A stretch of 64,000 bases of DNA from Trichoplax adhaerens (taxonomy: Eukaryota > Placozoa > Uniplacotomia > Trichoplacea > Trichoplacidae), in assembly GCF_000150275.1 (NCBI RefSeq), contig NW_002060944.1, positions 9,675,544 to 9,739,543 on the forward strand. The letters run 5' to 3'. Below are positions 1 to 13,700 of this stretch, piece after piece. How positions within the stretch are numbered: the first letter of the stretch is position 1; each line of letters begins with the position of its first letter. Made by a program: the position numbers and the translations under genes. Below the pieces are notes generated by a model, which searched no databases, was not told the origin of the DNA, and saw only the letters and a list, made by a program, of their open reading frames with translations.

Positions 1-2662
1 CATAGCATGCTTGCCTCGATATGCGGAAGTTATAAAGAAATAAATAATCCTGTAAAGTACTTTCGGTCGCATAAGGTATGGCTTAAAGGTTTAAATTACA
101 TTATCTGAATTAATTAAGTTCATAGTGAAAACAATACAAGTAATCTTTTAATGCTCTATTTATCAGTTGAAATTACTTGTTGACTTTTCTGCATGACAGT
201 GCAGCTTAAGATCGAATAAGAATAACAAATTGACGATTCATTCACGTAAAGATATAGTCCTGGATTATTATTCAATATTTTAAAACCAATTTCGTTACCG
301 ATTCATCGCTGTGATATATGCCAATCACGAAATTCCAAAATTTAGAAAAATAAGGGCTTTATTGAATCTTATACAAAGATCAACTACACAGTTCTACTGT
401 AGCCGAATACTACTTCTAAAGACTTCTTGAACGAACTAACAGAATAATCTAAAGTTGCATGCTTTTATACTTTCCGTAGCATTCGCAGCTACAATCCGCA
501 TGGCAACCTTTTACCTTATTATACACATAGTTAAATTATTCTTAGTAAGACTATTCTACTGCGGACCATCATTAATCCAATATGCATACGACTATAATAC
601 TTACGCAGACATTATTCACACCAGCCAAAGTAGAATGAATTAACCATATCCTAATATATGATTTACAGTTCTATTTTTACCCATAGCCTTATTAGTAACT
701 CAACAGCTTACTGTATATAGTCATCTGTACTCTAGCATAGAGTCTCTACCACTACAGTCTATAGTTATAGTTACCAAATATCTCTTAGGATAAATATCTA
801 CCGTACATTATGCTACACATGGCTAACAGTCTACAATCACAATACATTATTTACCTGTGCCTCGACAATAAGTGGCATTTTTATACTCATACTCTACGTG
901 TGAAGTACATTCGTGGCACGTTCTTTAAGTAAATGGTAGCTTAGCGAGCTTATCTGATTTGGTATTCTTTAATATTAAATTACAGTGCTGTACTAACCGA
1001 AGGTCTATGGCTATCAAGCCATCCGAATCCACTACAAGTCGAAGGACTTCTCGATAAAACATGATTCCTCAAAAATAGAAAAATATTAATCTAATCATTT
1101 TTTATCGAGAAGTCCCTAGTACAACACGCTACCGTAGTGCGCCATAAATACTAAATGCAAACCAAAAGAGAAATTACTATTGGATACTACTTTTTTCTTT
1201 TTTTACATTACACTCTCTTATATTGTACGTATATACAGTATATTAGCTACTATAAACATTACAGCTTGACTTTAAACAGACGGACATGCGAGTACATGGA
1301 GAAAATACTGATAAATGTTTCGGTTATGCCGGCGTCTAGCAATTTTGTAGCCTTTATTGATATATTTCTATATAGGACCCATCAACAGTTCCATAACTGG
1401 AGAATTATGTCGAAAAAGATAGTAGTACATTCACTTTCTAGTAAATGACTCTTCCCCACACTTGATGTTGATAGTATCGTTTTTGTTCAGATCAGTACAA
1501 TAATGTAACGCAGAGTAGATTCGTATTTTATACGTGTACTTGCGTATTAACTCCAATGTTTTAGATAAGTTCGTATCCATGTTATTCAAGGTACTCTAAA
1601 ATGTGATAAAAAATTATTATACAAAATTTGTGCTTTAATAGTCGGTAGATTAATAGGAATCAAGAAATAAGGATGAAGTTGCGTCTAATCAAGTATAATT
1701 ATGTGGCGCCTGTCTGTTAGTGTGGATATATTATTGACGGTATACGCGCATTAATTATCTATAAGTGCTCGTGTAAGAAACCCTTTAGCATGATTAAAAG
1801 AAAAAAACTTCAATTAGGATCTACTAGTTAATTCGAAATTGATGCCGCTAATACTCTTTTACTATTCCTAAAGGTAATTAATCTTGATATATCATTTTTG
1901 ATTAAGTTATCATCCTTTCTAACGCCAGTTTGCAAATATTAGATCATACTCATACTTACACTAATTTATGACCATGCTTTTAATTATGATAATAATTTCT
2001 AATATAATATTTTGATTTCAACGCTGGATTACAAGGTATTTCAATTTACAAAGGCTTCAATAACTCAAGTCAAGATTATAAACTGCAGTTAATCGAACAT
2101 TGACTTTACTCTTATTCGGTAATTCTTTGCTACGACTGAAACAATCTTTAATTTGCAAGCCGGTAATAAATTGATTATCGCAAGTTTAAATTGTTTTACA
2201 TTAATAGATTGATGATTAGAAACAAGAATATAATACATGACTTAAATGTATACAAAAAAGTTACTACATTAGGCTTAATTTTAATAAATATTTGCCCATA
2301 ATTTCTGTAATAAATAAATCTAGATAAATAATATATGCGCGTATGGTTACGAAAATCGGCTGTAGTTCAATCCGCGGCAATGACTTAATCCATAACTGGG
2401 CAATAAGTTACAAGTTTTTTAGTAGACCTTGTGTTACAAATCTAATTAACTAAGGTCTTCATTATCTTCTACATAAGCAAACTATCGCACTGTTACTAAT
2501 GTTTTAACAAACGCATTGGGTCGTACTATATCTTTAACTCATTCCTTTGCCAAAATTGCAAATAATTCAAAGTTTCGATAGAAATAATCCTTAGCAGCTC
2601 CGAGATGCTGTTATTACGATGGAACAGATAGAGAGGATTGTATGATTACTTTGGAATTGCTA
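1..2662. other. No recognisable gene
   Basis: About 2.7 kb with only short open frames that show no family resemblance and no plausible exon chain. It contains the inverted repeat listed separately. The stretch from about 310 to 930 shares short landmarks with the LTR-like elements at 21.9-23 kb (a TGTGA start, TTTAGAAAAATAAG followed by TTTATTGAA, then a TTATAC/TTTCCG block). It may therefore be an older relative of that family, but the match is too decayed to call. Confidence 0.5.
1044..1115. repeat. Perfect 16-bp inverted repeat
   Basis: The left arm GGACTTCTCGATAAAA (1044-1059) is matched exactly by its reverse complement at 1100-1115, separated by a 40-base AT-rich loop. It could form a cruciform or a hairpin in a transcript. 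No coding context is visible. It could be the core of a small fold-back element, since the arms are longer than expected by chance in DNA of this composition. Confidence 0.8.
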
Positions 2663-3090
2663 CTAAATTCCAAGCTCCAGTTTAATCAATGCTTTTATAC
2701 TTGGATCGTCGATTTTTTCTAGAGCTTGCTTAGCGTGAGATTTATCACCTTTATAATACTCAACTAATTCTTCGCAATACTTTAACCAAACACAATTAGC
2801 ACAGCCACTCATACAACAAGTTACCGGCAGTTCGGGCGGTAATTTCTTGTCGATTGGAGCACTATCTACAATTATAATTATAATTGAAAATTAATCAGAA
2901 TCGTTCATTTATCATTTAAATATTTAAAATACTCGTAGTACCAGATTCTTAGTAAAGCGATACTTTTATGATTAAATCTATTGAAATGACGATATTTACC
3001 TTTAAGAACTGTGGTGTATGCTATACTACGATAGCGAAAATGTAGCAGGTAATTTATTCCTGAGAACGTAGCAACTTGATTTCCAGAACC
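2663..3090 (-). CDS. OXLD1: OXLD1-like oxidoreductase-like domain protein (5' end missing)
   Basis: The last exon (2865 down to 2663, stop TAG) encodes the oxidoreductase-like domain. It has the LPPELPVTCCMSGCANCVW block with its paired cysteines, then a helix-rich tail ending KALIKLELGI. This is the signature of vertebrate OXLD1, a small mitochondrial protein of poorly known biochemistry. An upstream exon (3090 down to 3000) joins in phase through a GT donor at 2999. It reads as a basic, Ser/Thr-rich stretch (HFRYRSIAYTTVLK) compatible with a mitochondrial presequence. No initiating ATG is visible in that exon, because the frame meets TAG exactly at the inferred 3' splice site. A first exon must lie further right. 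The domain call is strong; the 5' exon is inferred from phase and composition. Confidence 0.75.
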
Positions 3091-5139
3091 CTAGTGGGAA
3101 AGAGTTGAGAATATTTTATTAATTTTAGCTTGTAAACTTGCTAATAGCAAATCGAGCATAAATCAGAGCGTAAATAAACATATAATTATTATACTTTAAT
3201 TATTATTGGAAAAGGAAATCAATGTGGAAACAATTCTTATGAGGACACCCGCAGGTGCTCGCTTAATTTTTGAAGTTGCATCATCCGATCAGTTATTTTA
3301 AAGTAATAAATTAACTACATTAAACTTGTAATTGTGCTAAAGCATACAGGTTGACTTTTATTGCAATATTCCTACACCGGTAGTATCATATTTATTTCTC
3401 TGCAGTAGCTTAGATTTCCTCGTTACAAATTACGATTTATAACAATGTGGGCAACCTTACTGCTTCTTGACGATTTTCAAATTCTTTAGAACTATTAATC
3501 TTTTTTGCAGCTATTCGAATAGGATCTTGTATGGATATCTACTAGTATTCTTGTAGTGTACAAAATCAACAGTACTGTGTAGAGGAGAATGGAGATCCTT
3601 TGCAATGTTGCATCATCTGATGAAATTTATTACAAAGTCAGAGTTTACTGCATTAAACTCGTATTTGCACTAAGCCATTGATACGGTGTTATACACTATA
3701 ATGTCTAGATTAGAGTAGAAATATCTATGTTAGGATAATTTTGTTGATATACCCTTATTTAAAAAGTTTCTAAGTTAGATATGTGATGTTTAAATATAGT
3801 ACTAGCTTTTTCGGTGCTATATACAGATACAGCCAACTGAAATTAGTAGTTTAACTTAACTAGGGAATCTAGAATAGTCATTATACAATTCAAATCACTG
3901 TGATTGTAACTTACTTATGGTAGATTGCAGATTATCGCAGAAATATTCCGTGATAAGAGATATTGTAACCTGACAATTTTGTATTAGTCATTCGATGTCT
4001 ATGTTCATAAATACTGTTGTTTTCATTAGGTAGCAGTAGATGAAATTAGCTTTTAATTGATTAGCAGGTTTCAACGTTAATACAAGTATTACTAACTAGG
4101 ATGTCTTTGCTATTGTAAAAGACAATATAAATGCGAAATATCGTATAATAAAGGGAGCGTTTAAGATTAGTATTTAGCGTAAGATACAAGGCGTCTAAGT
4201 CTTTTTGTAGTCTACTATTATAGGAAAAGTGTTCCTGAAATTGTAGATATTGCTCCCCGATACGTGGTTCAGGGAATCGACTTAATGATCGTACATTACG
4301 TTATCTTGTTGCAAAGCTGTTTTGTAACAGCCGTCGATGTTGATGTTGATCCAATACCTTACGACTTACTTAATATAACTATATCAGCAGAACTATGTGA
4401 TTCCTGTTTAACTTAGCAGTAATGTACTTGCATATTAATCGTGACAAGTAGAGAAATCCTTCTAGGTGAATGTGTATCTGTTACAGTATCCATCATACTT
4501 TGACGTGAACCGGTGAACGATCCCTTGACTACCTCAACAATTGCTTCCAGGAATGAACAAGAAAGATTAAAATAATCATGATTTTATCGACAAACCTTTG
4601 ATACATAAGCATATCTGCAAGCTAACTTGCCCATTGAAAGGACGAATGCAGTCGCATTGGCCATTTTATCTCCTCTTAAAGTAGCCAACACATAATGCCA
4701 TTGGCTTGATTTTGCAACAATATCACAATATTGTCGGCATGATGATCATGAAGTAGCACCTTGTAATCCAGTTAGAATAGATCAAAAATCTCCGTTAACT
4801 TAATCAATAGCCCATTCTATATTTAACGAAGGAGGAGAGTGGTTAAGATGCCATTTACGCTGGTTTAAGCCAATTTGATGAGTTGCTGCTAGAAGTTGAT
4901 AGAAGGACTGCCGGCTGCTGGCCTTCAAATTGGGTTCCACTACCGTATTTATAGTACAGTACAGTATAATGGCCGGATGGTAACATGGGTGGGTACATGG
5001 CCATTTTGTAATAAGGTATAACTGGGTGTACCAGTCAGTATTCAATAGCCATACAAAACTATACAGCACTGAGAGTATGGAGGCCATGGTCGCCATAAGG
5101 ACATCCTTACATCATGGATACGAAAGTTTCAGTTATCAG

Positions 5140-6260
5140 ATTAATATACGCATATTTATTGCTTCGAACAAGTTATCCATATAGAATGTATAGTTTTGAA
5201 CAAGCTTTCCACATAGAATGCACAGTTTTGGATTAATTCGATCTAGCAAATTTAAGAGAGAAATCGGAAGGGTAAATGATGTCTACCACACGATATGAAT
5301 TTGATCCATAGAATTAATATACGCGTATTGATTACTTCGAACAAGTTGCCCATAGAGAACGTACAGTTTTAGATTAATTTAATTTAGCAAATGTAGGAGA
5401 GAAATCGTAGTCCTTCAAATCGGAAGGATAATAGATCTATACTACCTGATATGGATTTCATCCGTAGAATAGTTTTGTATTCTCGCGCAATTATTATATA
5501 CTTTACCATAATATAGTATAGTATATTCCTCTCTTTTTACTTCCAGCAGTTGGTGATGAAACATATCTTCCACATTGGGTATGTAATCGTTTAACAATTT
5601 AACTAGAGATTAATTAATCAGATTAATATTTATTCTATCAAGCAAGTTATCCCTTTATAAATGCACTATCCCGTTAGTTCTACTTCAATCAATTAGCTAT
5701 GAACCATATCTTCCACATAGGGTATGTAATCATTGAATAATTAAACTAGAGATTCATTAATCAGATTAATATTTATTCTATTCAACAAGTTATCCGTTTA
5801 TAAATGTACAGCGTTGGATTGATTCGATCTGTTAAATTTAGGAGAGAAATCGTAGTATTTCTAATCACAGTGGCAAAATGGTCTATAACACCCGTTATGT
5901 ATTTCATCGATAGAATAACTCTGTATTCTCGTACTAACATTACCTTTATCAAGCCTATTTTCTACGGTGGGATCTAATCATTTATGAATTAAATTATAGA
6001 AAATACGAGCACTCCTGTCTATTAGATCAATGGATTAGGAAAATAAAACTATCGCAACCCACCGAGGATTGATCGCTCCTGGACGACATATCTCGCACCA
6101 TCAAATATAATAATTTTCGATCAAATACCCGCATTTTATAGAGATTATCCGCTTAAAATGAGTAGTAAAGATTCATTTATTCGACTAATGGATTTCACGG
6201 AATACGTTGTTCACGGCTTATATGCAGTTTTAAATTTTACTCGATCTGAAAATTTGAGAG
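5140..6260 (+). repeat. Diverged tandem-like repeats
   Basis: Recurrent blocks with the order CAGATTAATAT, then a CAAGTT(A/G)(T/C)CC word, then TAAATG(T/C)AC or a CACAGTTTT/TACAGTTTTA word, then a (G/A)ATTAATT(C/T)(G/A)AT word, then AGAGAAATCG. They recur near 5140, 5310, 5615, 5755 and 6180. Copies differ by many substitutions and by length, so this is an old array. No coding potential was found. Confidence 0.6.
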
Positions 6261-7358
6261 AAGTAACATAGTCGTTCGAATCAAAAGGGCAAATTGATCT
6301 ATACTACCATGTATGTATTGGAATGAAAGTATAGCTTTGTATTCCCATCAAAATATTATATGTACTCACAAATTAATCTAATCATCAGTCTAAACAATTC
6401 ATTTAATAAAATTAACGAAGGACACTGGATGAATCTTAAAATAATAAATGAAGTAAAACAGCTGTTGAAAGCTTATTACAGTTCTAATCAGAAAGTAATT
6501 TCTATCATTCTAATAGCGTTTGGAATAAATATTTGAATTATAAAGGTTTTACTTCCGCTAAAATATATATCAAATGGTTTGATTTAAGGCTAATAATTTG
6601 TCACTAAAAATTAGAAAAACATCTTTACTGTACTGTCATCGTAGGAAAGTTTAGAGTATTTCCAATACTTGTCTAGACTGTTCAATCTATACTGATTATC
6701 ATTTCATTTCATGATATTAACTTATTGATATTGATGCTATTTGTCATCTCCTAATTGACATAAAAAACTACTCAGGCAAGATGATACACTAAATGATCAA
6801 TATTCAAATAGTATAATTCCAAAATTTTGACGAATGCTCGTTACTTGCGTTCAGTATGGATCTTCTCCTTTCAGCAGGTTTATTCTAATTTATCTTAGCA
6901 GTGACGTTTTCTAACGATAATCTTAAGCAGAGCTAGTTTCTCTCTATATTTAAAGTGACATAATCTGTTTTTTACATGCTGATAATATCTTAAGCCCAAA
7001 GGTAAAGGTACATAGATATTATATTCTAAATTGAACATCCTACTTTCTAAAATTGAATTGAAATTATTGTATTATATCTATGATCAATATAGTCTTCAAA
7101 AGATGATATTAAGGTAAATACTGTCACTAATGTCGCTTTATTATAGCCCATGTCATCTTTAGGCCGAGTTTATCAATGCAAACTAGTACTGAAAAATAGC
7201 ATCAATGAGGTTTACATCGATCGATTAGAACTAACATTATAATATTAAATAGGTGTGGTTTATTTTCTTATTGTAGTCTAATGGCATACTGACAATGTTT
7301 CACTATGCTGGACTATAACATATTAGCGATATATGGGGGATAAGAACGAAATTTCAAA

Positions 7359-7560
7359 TACATTAAAATGGCTTATGAGCAAGGTATCCATTCGTTCCAT
7401 TAAACTCAATCCATCTATTTTGACGTGAAATAGAAATTTTTAAACATTTTACTTTAAAAATACTTTAACAAATACTTTAAAATGACTTATGAACAGTGTA
7501 TTCATTCGTTCCATTATGATACGAAATAGAAATTTTTATATATTTTGCAATAGTCTATAC
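7359..7560 (+). repeat. Two-copy direct duplication, ~110-bp period
   Basis: The block TTAAAATGGCTTATGAGCAA...CATTCGTTCCATTA...GAAATAGAAATTTTTA recurs about 110 bases later with scattered changes (TTAAAATGACTTATGAACAG...). It is a local duplication in non-coding DNA. Confidence 0.65.
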
Positions 7561-8299
7561 AGTAATATTGATCGGTAGAACAATCTTCTTGCAACTTATC
7601 GTAGAAAGCCTACTTCCTAAGGTATCAACAACGTAGAAATGGTCGACACTTTAAAATAAACAAGGACTAAAACACATTTTTAGTACAGTATTACTATAAT
7701 TAGTCAGCGTAGCCACAACATACTAAATGAAGATGGATAAAATTGTACTAAAGAGCTTGAAAGTATTTACAATAATCGTTACTCTAGACATTTGCAGTTT
7801 CCCTACTCTTCTTTCATATCGGAATAAGCTTTGATCCTCCAATATCTGTGAGAGTAGACCTCGTCGTCGATTTTCATTATAATCCCTACTGCAACATCGT
7901 AATATTCAATCCTCCTTGAACAATTATACAAATAGATGGAGGATGATATTTAAACTTCTCTCCTTTTAAAACAGTTCCTGTACATCTCCTCATTTATAAC
8001 AAATTTTAACTCTCATTCATTATCGATGAAAATAGCGCTTGTTGTTTATATTTAATAGGCCGGCTGTTATGTAAAAGTGCGACATTGTAGCTCGTATTAG
8101 TGTATCTTTGGTATCTGGACCAGGTACAAGATGCAGTGATGAGATGATATGGTAATAGGGATGACTAGCATTAGAAGTGTGAAGATTTTGCATATATGAA
8201 TTATATAAATAAGCTAAGCTAATATAATAAAATAGTTCTTAATCACCTAAGCTTGTGGAGTCACTGAGTTACTATTCGCTAAGGTTCTACTAGCTAGAG

Positions 8300-9185
8300 A
8301 CGAAACACCTGCAATGATCATTTTGATTGCTCCTATCCTAGTATAACCTTATCATTTTCTCGAATGTCTCATGCAGTCCTAGTCACGGCGAATTTTAACC
8401 CCGTGTTTAAATTAAAATTAGTGCTTCATTCTTTCAACTTTGCATAGTTCCTTAAAGCTTGTTGATGTCTAACGCAAGTTGTGCTTTTCTTCGAGCAGGT
8501 TGCTACCTTACTAGGGCTTTCAATCATCATTTTGATCGCTCTTGTCCTAGTATAACCTCGTCATTTTCTCACATTGTCCAAACAGCACCACCAAAGTGAA
8601 TTTCAGCCCCATCGGCGTATGTAGAATATTGGTATTTATCATCGATTGCTGATGAAATTAGAACTTTTTGTTTATATTTTATAGGTCTTCAATGATCATT
8701 TTGATCACTCTTGCCCTAGTATAACCTCATTCTTATCTCCGATTGTTCCATGCAGCCTTAGCCAAGACGAATTCTAGTCCCATATTTAAATTAATATTAG
8801 TACCAAATTTTCTCAACTTGAAGCAGTCCATGTCTAGCACAAGTTAAACTTTCACCGAACTTGTTGTGTTTAACTTGGAAGGGAATGCAATCATCATTTC
8901 GATCGCCCTTGTCCTAGTATTACCTCATCCTTTTCTCCTATTTTTCAATTATCCCCTTTAGCCCTAGCCAAGGTGAATTCCAGTCCCACATTTAAATTAA
9001 TTTTAGTACTTCATTTTGTCAACTTTCAACAGTCCACATGTAGCACAAGATTGCACTTTCATCGAGCTTGTTACTTATCTTGGAAGGACCAGCAATCATC
9101 CATTTTAGATGGCCCTAGTCCTATTATAATCTCATCGTTTCTCCAATTGTCTCATCCATCCTAGTCAATGTAAATTCCAGCCCTA
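8300..9185 (+). repeat. Five-copy ~170-205-bp tandem repeat
   Basis: Each unit begins with a CAAT(C/G)ATCATTTTGAT word followed by CCTAGTATAACCT and a TTCTC block, then CCCCAT/CCCACATTTAAATTAA, a TTCAACTTT word and an AGCACAAGTT word. Starts lie near 8312, 8521, 8689, 8888 and 9090. Copies are clearly related but diverged, so the array is old. It is not open in any one frame across units, so I do not read it as a repetitive protein. Confidence 0.75.
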
Positions 9186-10702
9186 TCTCTCAATTTCCAT
9201 TTGGATGCCTATCCAGATGCTAGTTTATGCAAATAAGTTAAAACAGAATGGCGAGACAATAAATAATAAAGTCTTTGCTGGCAGGACAATAAGGTGATGG
9301 ACAATAACAGTTAATTTGAAAAGATGACGTAGCCATTAAGCTTTGTTGTTCGATTACTCAAGTTGGAAAATTAGGATAGGCAATAGGGCTTGAAGAATTG
9401 GATTAATATTAGTAAATAGACTGATTCCTCTCTTGCTGCCTATAGTTGATCATCCAGAATGGATTGAGATGACTGTATTGTATACGAAGGGAGTTACCAT
9501 CGATCGATTAGGAATCAACGTTGCAACTATCCAACACCCCCACCAGTATCATCATTCTTGTCGCTATTTGCCATGCCAACGTTATTTGCCATCCATTTGT
9601 TAATGATCGTTGGTCGAGAAAACTTGCTAAGAAAATAAATAAACTCTCTTCTGTCCTACAGAGTAATTGGAATTCTTGCTTGAGTTGGATTCCAAGTTAT
9701 TCTATCCTACAGGATAAGGTATGTGATGAGTGTATAAAATTGAATCCATAGTCTAAATGAAGATAAGCCGATCCAATAAGAACATTATTGTTCATCTCTA
9801 TTGGACAGCATTGTTGGATAGGCAAAGATGGCGATGACTGTCTTATGATTGATTGCATGCGGACATAGACGCCATCGCCTTGCTCTCTCTCTCTTCTTTT
9901 CGTTCACTTCTACCCTTGATAACTGTAATAATAACTTTAAAAAATCTCCATTTCAATCTCAGCCAGTCTATTTAATAGAAAACCATTGAAAATGGGTGTG
10001 AGAAAGGAAAGAAATTAATAAATTAGTTATGCAACCATGACTCTATCGACAAGAAGAAAAGACATATCTTCTCCTTTTTTTCTATCTTTCTAACTGACTT
10101 TGTTCAGAGTAATGGAGTTCTATCTTCTGTCGATGATATTGAAGGATGGAGTTATAAATGTATTCTTTCACTATAAGATATTGTTTCTATCTTGTATTTG
10201 CTCTATCTGCACTTATTTTCACAGAAGAGAAAGAAAAAGAGAGTAAACGCTAGCTAGTTTGAAAGTAAATTGGTGTCAATGGCTTGTTCATTGGCTTGCT
10301 AATGAATATGTTACATGATTACCTTGACAAATGCGCTCATTTGACCGTTTACAATTTCATTTGTCTTCATGACTTCCTGTACAGTTATTATCATCTGGAT
10401 AGAATGATGATGATTATGTTATTGCTTGATGGTATTCTATACTTGATCAATCAGGAGGAATGCCAAATAGCCATCCTCTATAAATATCCTTCATTTTGAT
10501 GTATATGATTTTGATTGCATTCTAGGCTAGCCATCGTTGCTACCGTTAAAGAGTGGAAAGTCTCAACTCCTTTTACCCATTTCATTCCGTGAATTCGTTG
10601 GAGAACCTTATCCACAGAAAGAGTGGAAAGTCGTTCTGATTAACTTGAACTTCAATTACTTCATCTTGATTCCTCTCCCACTATACATCTATTCATCGAA
10701 TC
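9186..10702. other. Upstream region of the Rab gene, no gene seen
   Basis: Non-coding by inspection. Pyrimidine runs (CTCTCTCTCTCTTCTTTT near 9885) and AT-rich DNA lie upstream of the Rab start codon. I cannot place a promoter or transcription start from sequence alone. Confidence 0.4.
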
Positions 10703-13700
10703 ATGGCTGATGATAATAATAGAACTTCTAATGAACGTGTTGATCATACATGCAAGGTTAGTAGTCAAGCTAGAAATATCCATTTCTTATATGATGAAGT
10801 AAAATTATCCAATATCAAACTAGTCCTCGAATCGTGTATAAAATCATCAGTACTCGTAGTCGATTATTTTCAATCCGAGATATAAACTTGATTCTTTCCC
10901 TTCAACATAAACTATCTTATGTCGTTGTATCGCTTTATTACCAACTGTCCTTTTTAAAATTTTGTCTTCTCAACAACTTGATTAAGCTTAGTTTAATAAA
11001 GTCTACGACAGCTATTTCATTTCTCCCATTGATTAGTATAGTATTGGATTTAACCTTGTTATACGACTTTTCTAGGTTATGCTGATTGGCGATTCCGGTG
11101 TAGGCAAAACATGCGTTTTAGTCCGATATAAAAATGGTGCATTCTTGTCTGGTTCATTTATTTCAACAGTTGGATTAGATTTTCGTGTAAGTAGATTAGT
11201 TAGCTTAGTCGATGTTGCAATCGTTTTGTTTCTATGCCATTTATTACATTTTATCGTGTTATTTTGTATAATACTGACGTAAGGTATCTCAGTCTCTGAC
11301 TAATAACGAGTTACAACTTTAATCGCGATCTTGATTGAAATAGACTTGTAGTCAATGAAAATTGCCTTGTCTATCATTTTTCTTATGTTCTGTTCTATTT
11401 TAATTGAACTACAGTAGAAAATAGAGCTTTCATATCTTATAACTCTTGAGGAAAGCAAATTAATAGACTGATATTAGTCGTTGATCAATAAGGAGTAACA
11501 ACTTTGGTTATGATCTTGATTGAAATGGACGTGTAGTCATTGAAATTTCGATGTCCATCATTTTCTCTATTGACTACTCTATTCTAATTTAGCCGCAGTA
11601 GAAAATAGAGCTTTAATGTCTTTATAAATCTAGAGGAAAACAAACTAATAGGCTTACAAATTAGAATAGTAACCATTTAAGACCACGCTTGGAATTGTTT
11701 ATACAATCTATTCTATCCTTTCCTTCTTTTTCTTTTGGGCACTTTTACTCCCTCTTCTTTCTCATGCAAAGGCAATTTTCTCTTAGCAATAGCCATTCCT
11801 ATCGTCTTCAATATATTGAAAATTCATCAAGTCTGGCGACATGGTCGCAAATGGTCTCTAGCACCTTATTAAATGATTGTATTTTACATTATTCAACAGT
11901 ATTTGTACCATCCTTCTGACGTGAAAAGTCGGGCGAGTAGTTTTTTCATTGCCCTAGGTATTTTCCTATTCTTCTCCCAACATAATATCGCACTAATTCA
12001 AAGTCAATAAGATCAGATGAGGAAGCTATAAATAAGCTAGGATAAAACTATTCCAATTGCTCATTTATCGCTTACAAGATTGTTTTCATGGTCATAAAAT
12101 TGGGCCAATAAGCAATGAAGTTGTATGATATTGGCCAAACTTGTAAGGATTGTCACATTACTCAAGCTTTCCTGTTTTCATTTCTCTTCCATTCCTTTAA
12201 TAAATAACCTCAACCATTCTTCCTTGTAACGGAATGAAACCTTCGTACTTGGGACTATTTATTAGTTCATGGCCAGTGATCAACATTAAACTGCAATGTT
12301 AGTCAACAAAACCCATGTCTTGATAGTCTTTCTTCCGAAAGTTAGGAAAAGTGGTTGGAGCTTTTAATAAGCTACAAACCATCAGTCATAGCTACTAATT
12401 CGATGGTAGTAAAGCAAGACGAGTGTTCTTGGAAGGATTAGACGAAATATATCGCCATTTAGCTTATTCAACCTAGCCATCCAGTTATTGAAAATGGTTA
12501 TATAAACTCTGTTCGTTGTCTAACAAGACAAATGTTTCTTTCTTCAACGATTAACCGGAGTTGCTGTCATAGTTTAGGCTATCTTAAGGTATCTACTTGG
12601 AAAATTTTATCAGCTCTCGCCCGTTAACTTAGTGTAAGGCAATAATTCTTTCTAATCAGGCAGCCTAATCTGGCATAAAATATCATATAGCACGACTGAA
12701 TCCGAGAGCAGCTACAATAATGATTTCTTCTAGCACCAATTCAGATGGCCTGCCATCTTCACTATTTCTTTCCTAAACCATTAGCGATATTTATTATAAA
12801 CGTTTAGTTCGTGATCGTTGATGTACCCTACAATTTCATCGGCTATCGTTGGTCAGCTTATCATAGAATTAGAGTAAAGCAACCTAGGAGGACTGTTGTT
12901 ATGTTCTTAAACCTGCCATAAATATATCTGATATCGCCATTGAACTAAAGTATAGTTATGGCAGTGGTTCTTTCCCGAACGAATCCAGATGGCCATTTTC
13001 TAGTATTCCTATCTTCAAATATGAACGAAAGTGGTTAGAATGAATTAGGCAATCTTAGGTCGTCTACCTGGGCAATTGCATCGGCCACAGTTGGTAAATG
13101 TATTTAATCTAAGCACATTGATGTCAGTAATTCTTTCGAGAGTAAATACAGAAGGCCAATTCTACAGTTGAAGCAATCCAAGTTTTACAGGAATAAGAGC
13201 ATAATATCATAGTTAGTGCGGCAATTCTATCTCAAACCACTGGTAATCATCATGCTAGCTGTCAAAGCAATCAACTTTTACATCACATCATCAGCCATCG
13301 TTAATCATTCCTGAACATAGGTTGAGTAGTAAGAGAATAAGTATCCCATCTTGTGCAAACACAGCTCAGTGGTGTAACTATTAAAACTATTAAAGTTAGA
13401 CATCAAAGTATTTTATAGTCGTCATTTAAACTAAGCAAAGTAATCCGTTAAGGTTGATCTTCCTTCTTGAATGATGATATTGGATTCTTAAAACAGTTTA
13501 AGCCATTTCAAACATAGTTCAAGCTATCCATTAATACGTTAAAGTGCCTTAAAATTTAAAGTAAACGATTGGAGATTATCACTATAAGGGGTTAAGCTAT
13601 TTAAGTATAACGCAAAATCTTGAACTATCTTATTTAACCTTACACTTAGGACAAAAAATTAACTTTACTTTTCAGCAATAAGTGATGATGAGTAACAGCC

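Larger units (their letters stand above)
3091..8259. other. Intergenic, no gene recognised
   Basis: No exon chain could be built. A 98-codon minus-strand frame at 5096-4800 starts at an ATG in good context (GCGACCATGG) and sits in locally GC-richer DNA. It resembles nothing I know. Diverged duplications are visible around 3265/3603, between 5.1 and 6.3 kb, and at 7359/7468 (listed separately where clear). Confidence 0.5.

Noticed and set aside
1155-1448. 97-codon open frame, plus strand
   Set aside because: Composition follows the local AT-rich DNA, there is no domain or motif, and no flanking splice sites extend it.
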